The notes: generated from the letters alone by a model not told the origin. DNA of 64,000 nucleotides from Sporosarcina sp. ACRSL (GCF_022346605.1 NZ_JAKRNT010000006.1:124001-188000), one strand, 5' to 3'; shown: positions 45,710-55,286, counted from the first letter of the stretch. Numbers and translations: made by a program.

Positions 45710-45750
45710 CCAAGCACTCCAAACGAATTTAGGCCGTTTGAAATACTTGG
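45710..45750 (-). terminator. Terminator after the antiporter gene
   Basis: CCAAG with CTTGG and CAAACG with CGTTTG form a two-part stem; TTTTT follows on the minus strand. Confidence 0.75.
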
Positions 45751-45766
45751 TTCACTTTTTTGTATT

Positions 45767-46900
45767 TTAAATGCGTTTTCCAAAGATCGCTTTTAACAAT
45801 GGAGGGGTAACGATTGTTGTTACAATGATGACAATAATCATTGAAGTGTAATATTCAGCAGGCAATAGCCCGCTCTCTAATCCCATGACAGCTAATATTA
45901 ACGCTACTTCTCCTCTTGATATCATTCCTGCACCAATGCCCATTGATGACTTTGTATTGAAGCCCGAGACACGAGCTCCAATTCCTGCACCTATAAACTT
46001 GGTTATAACGGCAATGACAGAGAAAACAATTAGGAATCCTATTTGATCGCCGATTCCCTCGAAAGATACAGCTAACCCGATACTAACGAAGAAAAACGGA
46101 ACGAATATCCCATATGCAATCGGTTCAACTTTATGTTCAATTTCATCCTTGAATTTTGTTTGGGCAATGGCAATCCCGGCAAAGAATGTCCCAATAATCC
46201 CGGCAATTCCAAGATACTCTGCAAAATAAGCAAAGCTAAAACAAATGATTAAGCCCGCACTTAATGTTCCTTCTGTAACTTGGAATTTAGAAAACAGTTG
46301 AATAAATTTAGGAATGAACCATTTCGCAGCTAAAATGATGATAATAAAGAAGAAGATTTTCTTCCCAATTAGTAACGCGATGCTAACATCTGTTCCAACA
46401 AAGAAACTCATAGCAACTGCAATTAAAATAACGACAATAATATCGTCCAAAACAGCTGCACCTAGTAATGTTGAACCCTCTTTACTATTGAGCCAACCTA
46501 GTTCTCGTAATACTTGAACAGAAATGCTCACAGAAGTGGCTGATAACAATAAACCTACAAAGATCGATTCACCAACTGAAAAACCATAGTATTGCGACGC
46601 TAGGTAACCGCCTATAATTGGAGCTATAATTCCCCCTAAAGCTACTAGAATAGCCGCTTTCTTATTTCTGTTTAAATCTTGTAAATCAGTCTCCAGACCC
46701 GCTAGAAACATTAAGAGCAAGACTCCTATTTGGCTAAAAATTGTTACAATCTCCGTATCTTGAACCCACCCAAGCAATGCCGGTCCTAAAATAATCCCGA
46801 CTAAAATCTTACCTAAAACAGATGGTTGTCCTAAACGAACACTTACATGACCCGCTATTTTTGTTGCGAGTAAAATGATAGCAATTTGTAAAATAAACAT
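45767..46900 (-). CDS. Cation:proton antiporter, CPA2 family (NapA-like)
   Basis: A 377-residue protein with about 12 membrane helices. The paired aspartates of electrogenic Na+/H+ antiporters are in AAVLDDIIVVI (about residues 147-157). There is no C-terminal TrkA/RCK domain, so it is the short form. It probably expels Na+ (or K+) using the proton gradient. GGAGGGG precedes ATG 46900. Confidence 0.87.
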   Translation of the reverse strand: MFILQIAIILLATKIAGHVSVRLGQPSVLGKILVGIILGPALLGWVQDTEIVTIFSQIGVLLLMFLAGLETDLQDLNRNKKAAILVALGGIIAPIIGGYLASQYYGFSVGESIFVGLLLSATSVSISVQVLRELGWLNSKEGSTLLGAAVLDDIIVVILIAVAMSFFVGTDVSIALLIGKKIFFFIIIILAAKWFIPKFIQLFSKFQVTEGTLSAGLIICFSFAYFAEYLGIAGIIGTFFAGIAIAQTKFKDEIEHKVEPIAYGIFVPFFFVSIGLAVSFEGIGDQIGFLIVFSVIAVITKFIGAGIGARVSGFNTKSSMGIGAGMISRGEVALILAVMGLESGLLPAEYYTSMIIVIIVTTIVTPPLLKAIFGKRI

Positions 46901-46937
46901 GATTCCCCTCCTGAAAAAATGGATTATAAACGAAAAA

Positions 46938-46979
46938 ACACATGGCGGTGCCAGCTTTGACTGACTCCACCATGTGTTA
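46938..46979 (-). terminator. Terminator after the sigma/anti-sigma operon
   Basis: AACACATGG pairs with CCATGTGTT around a 24-base loop; TTTTTT-like sequence follows on the minus strand. Confidence 0.7.
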
Positions 46980-47146
46980 CGTTTATAATTTAATTGTTAA
47001 AATTACTATAGCAGTTCTTATACAGTTTTGCAAATATACTTTCCCAATACCCCCTAAATCTATCCTGTCCCTTTTGTAGAACAAGAAAAAAGAGCCGTCT
47101 AAGCAGCTCAACGATCTTCAAGTAAGCGTCCATTACTTTAGTACAT

Positions 47147-47977
47147 TTAATAGATATTTCCAAATTCATCACAGTGGAATTCAATTGTAAATGCTTTTTC
47201 AGAAGTTATATTATTCAAATGGAAGAGCCCTTCAATGTAGATACTATATGTTCGTCCGCCGTCTAGTAAAGTAGCTTGCTGCAATGTTTGTTCCCATGTA
47301 CCATTACCGGGAGTAAGTTTTGTTGAAATCGCATCCACGTTGCTAAACAATTGACGATTTTTATCCGCATTATACTGTGTATCAAAGATCGCTGTAACCT
47401 CAATTCCCCTTACTATATCAGGGAAATAGAGATAAGTGGCTTTAGTTGTTTCGCCATTTGGATGGGTGACAGCAGGCTTTAAATCAGTAGATACGGCAGC
47501 AAGTACTTCGCGTTCCGTTGCTAAAAAACTTTCCACCATCGATTCAACCATTTTTTCATATTCCGCCGGTTCTACCCAATCTTTCAACTCCTCAATGGGT
47601 GGAACGCCAAGCGTAAGACCTGTCTTCTTTTCCATTACTTTCTCCACTATTTTAATATATTGCTGATAATACTGTTGTTTCTGTTCCTCGGTAATCGGTG
47701 TCAGCCCTTCATTTCTATCAAATGGAATTTCTTTTTCCTCTGCAAGAGGTGCCTGCCCAGTAATCATCGTGGGCGTGATCAATTCTTTCTCCCCTATTAA
47801 TGAAAAGACAAATAAACAGCTTGCCACTAGCAGCGCTAAACTGGCTACAGCAGGAAAAAAGGGGTTCTTCTTTTTTGTATGCATCGAAAGTCGTTCGTTG
47901 ATTTTTCGTAGCACATTTTGTTGTTGCTGTGTCGTATCACCGATTTTCATTTGCAATTGCCGTTTAATTTCATTCAC
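47147..47977 (-). CDS. Probable anti-sigma factor, membrane-anchored
   Basis: A 276-residue protein. A ~37-residue cytoplasmic leader, basic and Gln-rich, is followed by one helix (about residues 41-60) and a large outer domain. It has no zinc-binding HxxxCxxC motif, so it is not a classical ZAS anti-sigma. It overlaps the sigma gene upstream by eight bases, the usual place of an anti-sigma. The function is inferred from this position. Confidence 0.65.
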   Translation of the reverse strand: MNEIKRQLQMKIGDTTQQQQNVLRKINERLSMHTKKKNPFFPAVASLALLVASCLFVFSLIGEKELITPTMITGQAPLAEEKEIPFDRNEGLTPITEEQKQQYYQQYIKIVEKVMEKKTGLTLGVPPIEELKDWVEPAEYEKMVESMVESFLATEREVLAAVSTDLKPAVTHPNGETTKATYLYFPDIVRGIEVTAIFDTQYNADKNRQLFSNVDAISTKLTPGNGTWEQTLQQATLLDGGRTYSIYIEGLFHLNNITSEKAFTIEFHCDEFGNIY

Positions 47978-48485
47978 TTTTCAGCACCTCCCATTGTTGA
48001 GTCGCTAACTTTTTTCTCAAACGCTCTTTCGCCATTTTCAATCGATATTTAATTGTACTTTCTGATGTATCTATGATCTTCGCGATTTCACGGATGGTTA
48101 ATTCTTCAAAATAATATAGAATGATGACCTCTCTAAATTGAATCGGCAATCTTAAAACTGCATCAGCCACAATCAATTGTTCGTCTTGCATAATGAGTTG
48201 ATTTTTCAGCCGAATCTTTCCTGGGAAAAGATTGGTCAGTGTATGCGTCCTGTATCGCCAGCTTTTCAAATAATCTTTGCATCGATTTATGGCCATTCGC
48301 GTTAAGTACGTTCGCAAGCTGGATTGCGCTTGAAATTGCTCCGACTTTATCCAATAGTTGATAAACACATCTTGTACAATATCTTCTGCTGCATTCCAAT
48401 CTTTCACATATAGATAACTGAGCTGAAGCAAATAATCATTATGTTCATGAATGATCGCTCGAAATCTTACATCCTCCAGTTGCAC
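47970..48485 (-). CDS. ECF-type RNA polymerase sigma factor
   Basis: A 171-residue sigma-70 family protein with region 2 (YLYVKDWNAAEDIVQDVFINYW, split here into YLYVKDWNAAED and IVQDVFINYW) and region 4 (FREVIILYYFEELTIREIA and the helix-turn-helix after it). GTG 48485 follows AGGAGGG. An ECF-like promoter upstream suggests it drives its own operon. The trigger is unknown. Confidence 0.88.
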   Translation of the reverse strand: MQLEDVRFRAIIHEHNDYLLQLSYLYVKDWNAAEDIVQDVFINYWIKSEQFQAQSSLRTYLTRMAINRCKDYLKSWRYRTHTLTNLFPGKIRLKNQLIMQDEQLIVADAVLRLPIQFREVIILYYFEELTIREIAKIIDTSESTIKYRLKMAKERLRKKLATQQWEVLKSE

Positions 48486-48510
48486 AATAGGTACCCTCCT
48501 TTCTACTTAT

Positions 48511-48539
48511 TAGACGATTCCCAAAACACAAAAGTCTAA
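48511..48539 (-). promoter_or_regulatory. Candidate ECF sigma promoter, autoregulatory
   Basis: On the minus strand TTAGAC (-35) and CGTCTA (-10) are 17 bp apart, with a TTTT after the -35, as in B. subtilis ECF promoters (TGAAAC, CGTC). It is about 25 bp upstream of the sigma gene. Confidence 0.55.
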
Positions 48540-48595
48540 AATAGTCACATGAAATTACAATTCTTTATAGATTCGGAAAAGGGTTTATTAAATAA

Positions 48596-48627
48596 AGTAC
48601 CCCGCTCTAAATTGAACGAGGTACTTA
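48596..48627 (-). terminator. Hairpin downstream of the pseudogene
   Basis: AAGTACC and GGTACTT with inner pairs form a stem; TTTATTT follows on the minus strand. It would end transcription of the decayed gene. Confidence 0.6.
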
Positions 48628-48656
48628 TATAAAAGAATTTTGGGGTGCTTAGACAC

Positions 48657-48931
48657 TTAGTAATATAGTACTTTATCCGTTAAATCGTTAATACTTTTTA
48701 TCGCATCATTCAAAAGTTCCGTTGATCTAAGATGAAAGCCTTCTCGGCTATACGTTGTTATAGGTACTACAAAGCTTGTTGCCTATTTGTCTTGTAGATT
48801 CAAAAAAATAACCTAACGTCTTTAGGCATTTCTTCTACCGTAATAACTTTTAACTTTTTAGTTCCAGGAGAAGTCATAATTACATATGATTTTGCATTGT
48901 ACTCGAAAGCCGTGAACTGCCCCACTCTATT
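48657..48931 (-). pseudogene. Remnant of a protein-coding gene with two frameshifts
   Basis: Reading the minus strand, protein-like sequence runs AFEYNAKSYVIMTSPG and onward to EEMPKDVRLFF. It shifts frame at a run of seven T, continues ESTRQIGN, and shifts again to VVPITTYSREGFHLR and on to NDLTDKVLYY with a stop at 48657-48659. The upstream side ends at an in-frame stop at 48932. The three pieces join smoothly, so this was one ORF of at least 90 codons. No family is recognised. Its terminator hairpin is still present. Confidence 0.6.
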
Positions 48932-49191
48932 TCACTTATTGAGAATATGCAATTTTATCCACTTCCTTTTATTGTATATTACTTCCATAGTACTTGCTAG
49001 TTACTTTGAAATGAAAATAACAGTGGTATTCATCACTTTGAATACTGTCATACCAGGATGGAATAGCGAATAGGATTGATATAGTCCTGGGAAAAGAGTG
49101 CAAATCACATTTCCCTATTGGAAACTACTTGAAATGGACAAGTTAGTATGTTATTTAAAAATGCGGATTTTCCATTCAAAGGGGGAAACAA
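48932..49191. other. Intergenic region upstream of the P-type ATPase
   Basis: About 260 bp without an ORF. The GAATAGCGAATAGG stretch has short direct repeats. The ATPase promoter must be here, but I cannot place it. Confidence 0.4.
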
Positions 49192-51801
49192 ATGACGGGC
49201 TACTACCAACAAACTGCGGATGAAGTCATGAAGTTGTTGGACGTTACAGCAAAAGGCTTACATGACGATGAGGTTCAAACAAGACAAGCTTTACACGGTT
49301 ACAATGAATTGATGGAAGGAAAAAGGACAAGTATCTTTGCTGTTTTTTTAAGTCAGTTCACTGATTTGTTAGTCATTATTCTACTCATTGCCGCTTCTGT
49401 TTCTTTTTTGCTGGGTGAGGTCGAAAGCACGGTAGTTATTCTGCTTGTTGTCCTGTTAAATGCTATTCTTGGGACTGTTCAGCACGCGAAGGCGGAACAG
49501 TCATTGGAGAATTTAAAGGCTTTATCCTCCCCTATCGCAAAAGTGATGCGGAACAATCAAATTATCGAGATTGATTCTGTTGATATCGTCGTCGGAGATC
49601 TTCTTTATTTAGAGACCGGTGACTTTATAAGTGCCGATGGAAGAGTCATTGAAAGCTACAATTTGCATATTAATGAAAGTTCTCTAACCGGTGAGTCATT
49701 GGCTGTAGCTAAAAGTAATGCGCCCATTGACGAATCGCATAAACTGATTGCCGACCAAAAAAATATGGTATTTGCCGGAAGCTTTGTCACGAAGGGACGC
49801 GGCCTCATCGCTGTGACAGCAATCGGGATGGAAACCGAAATCGGAAAAATCGCGAATCTGCTGGATACTGCAAAAGAGAAGAAAACCCCTTTGCAAGTAA
49901 GCTTAGATCAATTTGGAGAAAAATTAGCACTTGGAATTACTATGATTTGCTTAGCCATTTTCTCAATTGACCTTATTCGCGGGCGCGAATTGGTCGAATC
50001 TTTTATGTTTGCCGTTTCACTAGCGGTCGCAGCCATTCCAGAAGCATTGAGTTCAATTGTGACGATCGTGCTCGCCTTCGGAACCCGAAAAATGGCGAAG
50101 GAAAACGCGATTATCCGAAAACTATATGCTGTTGAAAGTCTGGGCAGCGTATCAGTTATTTGTTCCGATAAAACAGGAACCTTGACTGAGAATAAAATGA
50201 AAGTTCAACATCTGTATGTCGACCAAAAAGTCATTTCGCACAATGAACTACAAACGAACAACCCAATTGAGAAGAAACTTCTTATACAAGCTTTATTATG
50301 CAACGACGCTTTGAATCAGGGCGATAAGGAAATTGGCGATGCTACAGAATTAGCCCTCGTCAAATTAGGGAGACAGTTTCTGTTTGATGAATTACTCGTC
50401 CGAAAGCACTTTCCGAGAGTTGCGGAACTTCCGTTTGATTCCGATAGAAAGCTGATGAGTACGGTGAATCAAATCGATGGACAAACAATCATGATTACAA
50501 AAGGGGCCGTAGATACACTCCTTCCAAAAACCGTGAAAATCGAGACGTCTAAAGGCATTCAGACAATGACAGACCGACAGCGAAGAGAAATCGAAGAAGT
50601 TAATCGACATTTTTCTCAAAACGGTTTACGGGTATTAGCAATTGCCTTCAAAGATATGGATAGCAAACGAACGATCGATGTTTATGATGAAAGAGGGTTG
50701 ACGTTTGTAGGCTTACTGGCGATGATGGACCCTCCAAGAAATGAGTCGCAGGCAGCTGTTGAGAGCTGCAAAAGAGCCGGAATTAATCCTGTCATGATTA
50801 CGGGGGATCATAAAATAACAGCAATGGCGATCGCCAAACAAATTGGGTTTTTAGAAGATTCTTCCGAAGCAATCGAAGGACATGAAATAGAAAAACTTAC
50901 GGACGAGCAATTACAAGAACAAGTTCAAAACTATTCCGTCTATGCCCGTGTTACCCCCGAGCATAAAATCCGAATTGTGAACGCGTGGCAGGAAAAAGGA
51001 CATGTCGTTGCGATGACTGGGGACGGTGTAAATGATGGACCTGCCTTGAGGAAAGCTGATATCGGTGTTGCAATGGGAATCACAGGAACAGAAGTCGCGA
51101 AGGATGCTTCCTCTATGGTTTTAACGGATGACAATTTTTCAACGATTGTTAAAGCGATTGCGAACGGAAGAAGCATATACACAAATATAAAAAATGCTAT
51201 TCTTTTTTTATTGTCGGGAAATGCTGGAGCCATTTTTGTCGTGCTCTATGCAACGATATTCGGATTACCCGTCCCCTTTGCGCCGGTCCATCTTTTATTC
51301 ATCAACTTGTTAACCGACAGCCTACCCGCAATCGCCATCGGTTTAGAGCCGCATAACCCAAAAGTGATGAGGGACAAGCCAAGAAATATCCATGCACATT
51401 TACTTACTAAAACGTTTACGGCTCGCATTGTCATCGAAGGTCTCTTAATTGCTATCTCTACGGTTATCGCTTTTCTCACGGGATTAAAGACAGGTGATCC
51501 ACTTACCGCAAGCACAATGGCGTTTGCAACCTTATGTCTGGCTCGTTTAGTACATGGTTTCAATTCAAGATCGAAAGCTTCCATCTTTGCAATCGGGGTA
51601 TTTTCAAATAAGTATTCATGGATTGCATTTTTCATCGGGGTCATTTGTTTGCATGTTGTTCTGCTGCTGCCCTCATTATCGGGCATGTTTAAAGTTGCCA
51701 CATTAAGCAGTTCACAATTTATGCTTATTTATAGTTTGGCAATTTTGCCGTTCCTTGTGATTCAGTGGTTTAAACTACTATTGGTGAGAAATAATAATTG
51801 A
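49192..51801 (+). CDS. Cation-transporting P-type ATPase (P2A, calcium type)
   Basis: An 869-residue pump with the N-terminal cation ATPase domain, TGES actuator loop (about 165), the phosphorylated Asp326 in SDKTGTLTEN, and TGDGVNDGPALRKADIG near residue 610. Helix 4 has AAIPEALSS where calcium pumps usually have PEGLP, which may alter affinity or selectivity. Ten membrane helices are expected. It likely exports Ca2+ (or Mn2+). GGGGG precedes ATG 49192; no partner gene is nearby. Confidence 0.9.
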   Translation: MTGYYQQTADEVMKLLDVTAKGLHDDEVQTRQALHGYNELMEGKRTSIFAVFLSQFTDLLVIILLIAASVSFLLGEVESTVVILLVVLLNAILGTVQHAKAEQSLENLKALSSPIAKVMRNNQIIEIDSVDIVVGDLLYLETGDFISADGRVIESYNLHINESSLTGESLAVAKSNAPIDESHKLIADQKNMVFAGSFVTKGRGLIAVTAIGMETEIGKIANLLDTAKEKKTPLQVSLDQFGEKLALGITMICLAIFSIDLIRGRELVESFMFAVSLAVAAIPEALSSIVTIVLAFGTRKMAKENAIIRKLYAVESLGSVSVICSDKTGTLTENKMKVQHLYVDQKVISHNELQTNNPIEKKLLIQALLCNDALNQGDKEIGDATELALVKLGRQFLFDELLVRKHFPRVAELPFDSDRKLMSTVNQIDGQTIMITKGAVDTLLPKTVKIETSKGIQTMTDRQRREIEEVNRHFSQNGLRVLAIAFKDMDSKRTIDVYDERGLTFVGLLAMMDPPRNESQAAVESCKRAGINPVMITGDHKITAMAIAKQIGFLEDSSEAIEGHEIEKLTDEQLQEQVQNYSVYARVTPEHKIRIVNAWQEKGHVVAMTGDGVNDGPALRKADIGVAMGITGTEVAKDASSMVLTDDNFSTIVKAIANGRSIYTNIKNAILFLLSGNAGAIFVVLYATIFGLPVPFAPVHLLFINLLTDSLPAIAIGLEPHNPKVMRDKPRNIHAHLLTKTFTARIVIEGLLIAISTVIAFLTGLKTGDPLTASTMAFATLCLARLVHGFNSRSKASIFAIGVFSNKYSWIAFFIGVICLHVVLLLPSLSGMFKVATLSSSQFMLIYSLAILPFLVIQWFKLLLVRNNN

Positions 51802-51836
51802 GAGTTGAGGAGGAATTGTGGTTTGAAGTAATATTC

Positions 51837-51862
51837 GGGGGCATTTTTCTTTTTCTGCCCCC
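51837..51862. terminator. Hairpin between the ATPase and the DUF421 gene
   Basis: GGGGGCA and TGCCCCC flank a T-rich loop. There is no clear T run after it in either direction, so its strength as a terminator is uncertain. Confidence 0.5.
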
Positions 51863-51884
51863 AAATTGGAATTGCAATAATCTA

Positions 51885-52598
51885 TTACTTTTCCTCAGTC
51901 CGTTGATCAATATGGAGCGTCCCGTCTGTGAGGATTTCGGCGTAATACACTTGTTCCACATTACTGAAACCGCTTTTCTTCAGTTGTTCATACACCCATT
52001 CCTCAGTCAGTTTTAGATCAGTCAAGTTTTGCTTAATTAATTTTCCATCTATAATGATTGCTGTCGGTATATACTTTGGCTCGTTGCCTGGTGCCTTCAC
52101 ATCTTTTCGCGTTGCGGTTTCTTTACTTGCTTTTTTCAGGACACTTAATTGACCGTTCGTTTCAAGAATTGCATAATTTACGTCGTCAACTGCGAAAATA
52201 CTTTGCTCGCGTAGTAACATGTTCAAATCGTTCAACGTTAGACGCGCCTTCTTCATTCCTTGTTCACTTATTTTTCCACTTTGAATAACAATCACGGGCT
52301 GGTCATCGAATAATATTCTCGCTTTCATCGACTTCACAGTTAAAAAATTCACAAATATTGTTAATAGAGCCCACCAAATTAAAGAAACCATACCATTTAG
52401 AAAAGGAGTTTCCGATTGAGCGGAGATTTCAGCTGCAATCGAGCCAATTGTAATCCCTGTAACGTAATGGAAAAATGTAAGCTGCGAAATCTGTTTTTTC
52501 CCCATTAGTCGGGCAAGTATCATAAGAGTAATAAAAGCAAACGTTGTTCTAAGTATCATTTCCCAAAAATGCACATCTTTAATTGCATCCGAGATCAT
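51885..52598 (-). CDS. DUF421 family membrane protein (YetF/YrbG-like)
   Basis: A 237-residue protein with three N-terminal helices (about 12-31, 39-57 and 65-84), then the conserved ARILFDDQPVIVIQSGKI and a C-terminal YetF-type domain. Members occur in Bacillales, some in spores, function unknown. ATG 52598 is eight bases after GGAGGTG; the ATG at 52616 is part of that site. Confidence 0.85.
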   Translation of the reverse strand: MISDAIKDVHFWEMILRTTFAFITLMILARLMGKKQISQLTFFHYVTGITIGSIAAEISAQSETPFLNGMVSLIWWALLTIFVNFLTVKSMKARILFDDQPVIVIQSGKISEQGMKKARLTLNDLNMLLREQSIFAVDDVNYAILETNGQLSVLKKASKETATRKDVKAPGNEPKYIPTAIIIDGKLIKQNLTDLKLTEEWVYEQLKKSGFSNVEQVYYAEILTDGTLHIDQRTEEK

Positions 52599-52662
52599 CT
52601 TTGTACACACCTCCATTAACGCTAGTGTGTGATAGAACTATGACAATATACGGGGAAAAAAT

Positions 52663-52696
52663 AAAAGCAAAGCAGGAATTTCCCTGCTTTGCTTTT
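52663..52696 (-). terminator. Terminator after metA
   Basis: AAAAGCAAAGCAGG pairs with CCTGCTTTGCTTTT; the minus strand continues ATTTTTT. Confidence 0.9.
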
Positions 52697-52705
52697 GATT
52701 TCTAT

Positions 52706-53614
52706 TTATTCCCATTCGTACGGTGTTTCCTGGTAAACATAATAATTCAACCAGTTCGAGAAAAGAAGATGTGTATGGGAGCGCCATGTGTTCAATGGCT
52801 CTTTTTTCGGGTCATTATCTGGGAAGTAGTTTTCCGGCATCTCGATATCAATCCCTTTTTTCAAGTCCCGTTCGTATTCTTCACCAAGCGTGCATGCATC
52901 ATATTCCAGGTGGCCTGTAATCATAATATGTTTTCGATCTCTCGATAGGATGATAAATGCACCAGCTTCTTCGGAAACGGCTAATAATTGAAGGCGCGGA
53001 TCTTGTTCGATTTCCTCAATTGAAACAGATGTATAACGTGAATGAGGTGCATTAAATTGATCATTGAAGCCTCTTGCCAATTCAACAGTTGGATCATTCA
53101 AAACATGACTATATACTCCTGAAAGCTTTTTTGACAGCTCAAATTTATTAATGCCGTAATGGTGATAGAGAGCGGCTTGCGCTCCCCAACAAATATGTAA
53201 GACGGAAGTGACATTCGTTTTAGACCAGTCCATGATCTGCTTCAACTCATCCCAATAAATTACATCCTCGAACTTTAAATGCTCAATCGGAGCCCCGGTG
53301 ATGATCAAACCATCAAAGCGGCGGTGCTTAATATGCTCAAATGTTGTGTAAAACGAATCCAGATGATTTTTACTTACATTTTTCGATTCATAAGTTGCGG
53401 TGTTCAAGAACGTCACGTTCACTTGCAATGGCGTATTACCAAGCAGCCGTAATAATTGCAGCTCCGTCTTTTCCTTTTCAGGCATTAAATTAAGGATAAG
53501 GATATTTAACGGACGTATATCTTGGGTTGTTGCCCGCCCTTCATCCATCACAAAAATCTTTTCTTCTCTCAACAATTCCCGCGCCGGTAATTGTTCAGGT
53601 ATATTGATTGGCAT
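52706..53614 (-). CDS. metA: Homoserine O-acetyltransferase, MetA family
   Basis: A 302-residue class I glutamine amidotransferase-fold enzyme for the first committed step of methionine synthesis. Catalytic Cys142 (ICWGAQA), His235 and Glu237 (HLEYD) are present. Residue 111 is Glu ([13 protein letters not shown]), the residue reported to favour acetyl-CoA; succinyl enzymes such as the E. coli one have Gly. So this MetA likely makes O-acetylhomoserine despite the family name homoserine O-succinyltransferase. It is preceded by a SAM-I riboswitch; AAGGGGGAG precedes the ATG. Confidence 0.94.
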   Translation of the reverse strand: MPINIPEQLPARELLREEKIFVMDEGRATTQDIRPLNILILNLMPEKEKTELQLLRLLGNTPLQVNVTFLNTATYESKNVSKNHLDSFYTTFEHIKHRRFDGLIITGAPIEHLKFEDVIYWDELKQIMDWSKTNVTSVLHICWGAQAALYHHYGINKFELSKKLSGVYSHVLNDPTVELARGFNDQFNAPHSRYTSVSIEEIEQDPRLQLLAVSEEAGAFIILSRDRKHIMITGHLEYDACTLGEEYERDLKKGIDIEMPENYFPDNDPKKEPLNTWRSHTHLLFSNWLNYYVYQETPYEWE

Positions 53615-53641
53615 TTTGTCTCCCCCTTATAAAAATAAAAA

Positions 53642-53667
53642 CCTCGCTCCAAAAGATAGGAACGAGG
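53642..53667 (-). terminator. Expression-platform terminator of the SAM-I riboswitch
   Basis: On the minus strand CCTCGTTCC pairs with GGAGCGAGG (one G-U), followed by TTTTTATTTTT. It lies between the aptamer and metA and would form when SAM is bound. Confidence 0.9.
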
Positions 53668-53686
53668 ATTTACATCGGCTTCTCCG

Positions 53687-53793
53687 TTCTTATCTCTCAA
53701 GACATGACATCTTGTTGGAGGTAGCACCTTCCTGCAATGCAGAGGTTGCTGAAGCTTCATCGGGCCAATTCCCTCAGCTTCTCTTGATAAGAA
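53687..53793 (-). promoter_or_regulatory. SAM-I (S-box) riboswitch aptamer
   Basis: On the minus strand the 5' P1 arm TTCTTATCAAGAG pairs with GAGATAAGAA at the other end. Between them the S-box features appear in order: GCTGAGGGAATTGGCCC, GATGAAGC, CAGCAACC, GGTGCTA then TCCAACA. It turns metA off when SAM is high. Confidence 0.95.
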
Positions 53794-53848
53794 TTATTCA
53801 ATTGAAACTATTATATCATCATTATTGGAATTGTATACTGATTTCTTG

Positions 53849-54706
53849 TCATTGGCGGACTTTCGCTTTTGAAAATCCGAGACCGAGTATTTCCGATGCA
53901 TTGAGGAAAATGACAAAGGACGATGGTTCGGCGGCTTGCAATAATTTCTTTAAATAGACCGCTTCGGACTGTTCGACTACGCAAAGAATCATCGTCTTTT
54001 CATTGTTTGAATAGCCCCCCGTCGATTGAACTTTCGTCAATCCACGGTCGATTTCGTTCTGGATAATCGATTGAATTTTTTCTTCGTGCTCCGTAATGAT
54101 AAGAACAAGCTTAGTCGGCGACGTTTGCAATTGGACGAAATCAATCACCTTGCTCGTTACGTAAATCGACATGAGCGCGTATAGCGCTAGCTCGAAATTG
54201 AAAACAAAAGCGGAAGTAACGACAACGATCCCGTCGACGATTAATTGGGAAAAACCGCTTGAAATACGTGTATATTTTTTCAGAAGTTGGGCAATTAAAG
54301 CTGTGCCGCCTGTCGACCCATTCCCCCTATACACGATTCCCAGTCCGATACCGAGCATAATGCCGCCATAGATCGAACTGAGAAACGGATTATCTACGGA
54401 TAACTGAAGACCGCTTGTCAAATAGATTACGAATGGGACAAAAAAAGTACCGACAATCGTCTTAGCGCTAAACTCCTTCCCTACGAGCAACAGCCCCAGT
54501 AGGATGAGCGGGATATTAATAAGCCATTGTACATATGCCGGGCTATAACCAAATAATTCGTACAAAATCGTACTGACGCCTGAAATGCCTCCTGCCGCGA
54601 TACGCGCCGGCAAGAAAAATATATTGTATGCTAGTCCGACCAGTGCAGCTCCAAAAATAATTTGTATATAATCGAAAACTACGGGTTTCTTTTGGATGAA
54701 TGACAT
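53849..54706 (-). CDS. YitT family membrane protein
   Basis: A 285-residue protein: five or six helices in the YitT_membrane region (about 10-180), then a cytoplasmic DUF2179 domain (200-285). AAGGISGVSTIL and GNGSTGGTALIA are family motifs. Function is unknown; some are in SigB or spore regulons. GGAGGG precedes ATG 54706. Confidence 0.9.
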   Translation of the reverse strand: MSFIQKKPVVFDYIQIIFGAALVGLAYNIFFLPARIAAGGISGVSTILYELFGYSPAYVQWLINIPLILLGLLLVGKEFSAKTIVGTFFVPFVIYLTSGLQLSVDNPFLSSIYGGIMLGIGLGIVYRGNGSTGGTALIAQLLKKYTRISSGFSQLIVDGIVVVTSAFVFNFELALYALMSIYVTSKVIDFVQLQTSPTKLVLIITEHEEKIQSIIQNEIDRGLTKVQSTGGYSNNEKTMILCVVEQSEAVYLKKLLQAAEPSSFVIFLNASEILGLGFSKAKVRQ

Positions 54707-54906
54707 GGATGATTCCCTCCTCTTTCTTCAAGGACTTACCTATTCTATCAGAAAAAATCGTTGTCAGAAACGTTTTAAAGACTGGATAAGAGGAATAGAG
54801 AGAATAGGAGACCAGAAGAAAGTATACACATTTTTTTGTATTTTTCTAATTTACTGGTATAATTGTAGTTACATGTATAACAAAACATAATGTCAGGGAG
54901 GATAAT

Positions 54907-55185
54907 ATGCGTAGTTTAGGTATTGTCAGAAAAGTCGACCATCTAGGCCGGATTGTGATCCCTAAGGAACTGAGAAATACATTGAAGCTGGAAAAAGGCG
55001 CTCCAATGGAGATTTTCGTGGATGATGATATGATCATCCTGCGAAAGTATGTAGTCGATGCAGCTTGCATCGTAACTGGAGAAATCACTCCTGAAAACAC
55101 TAGACTTTCAAACGGCATGTATATAAGCCCTAAAGGTGCAGAAATCTTGAAAGAAGAAATTGAAGCTAAAAAGACTTGGAATTGA
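54907..55185 (+). CDS. abrB: AbrB family transition-state regulator
   Basis: A 92-residue protein whose first 50 residues form the swapped-hairpin DNA-binding domain (GIVRKVDHLGRIVIPKELR) of AbrB/Abh/SpoVT. The C-terminal oligomerisation part ends in a charged helix. In Bacillus, AbrB represses stationary-phase genes; Abh is the alternative identity. GGGAGGA precedes ATG 54907. Confidence 0.85.
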   Translation: MRSLGIVRKVDHLGRIVIPKELRNTLKLEKGAPMEIFVDDDMIILRKYVVDAACIVTGEITPENTRLSNGMYISPKGAEILKEEIEAKKTWN

Positions 55186-55220
55186 ATTGGATTGAACTAA
55201 ATTAAACAGGTGTAGGCGAA

Positions 55221-55245
55221 GGGCAACTTGGGGCGTTGCCCTTTT
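55221..55245 (+). terminator. Terminator after abrB
   Basis: GGGCAAC pairs with GTTGCCC across seven bases, then TTTT. Confidence 0.85.
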
Positions 55246-55286
55246 CATAACGCAAAGAAAGTCCAATTGAAATCGGAGGAAATGAA

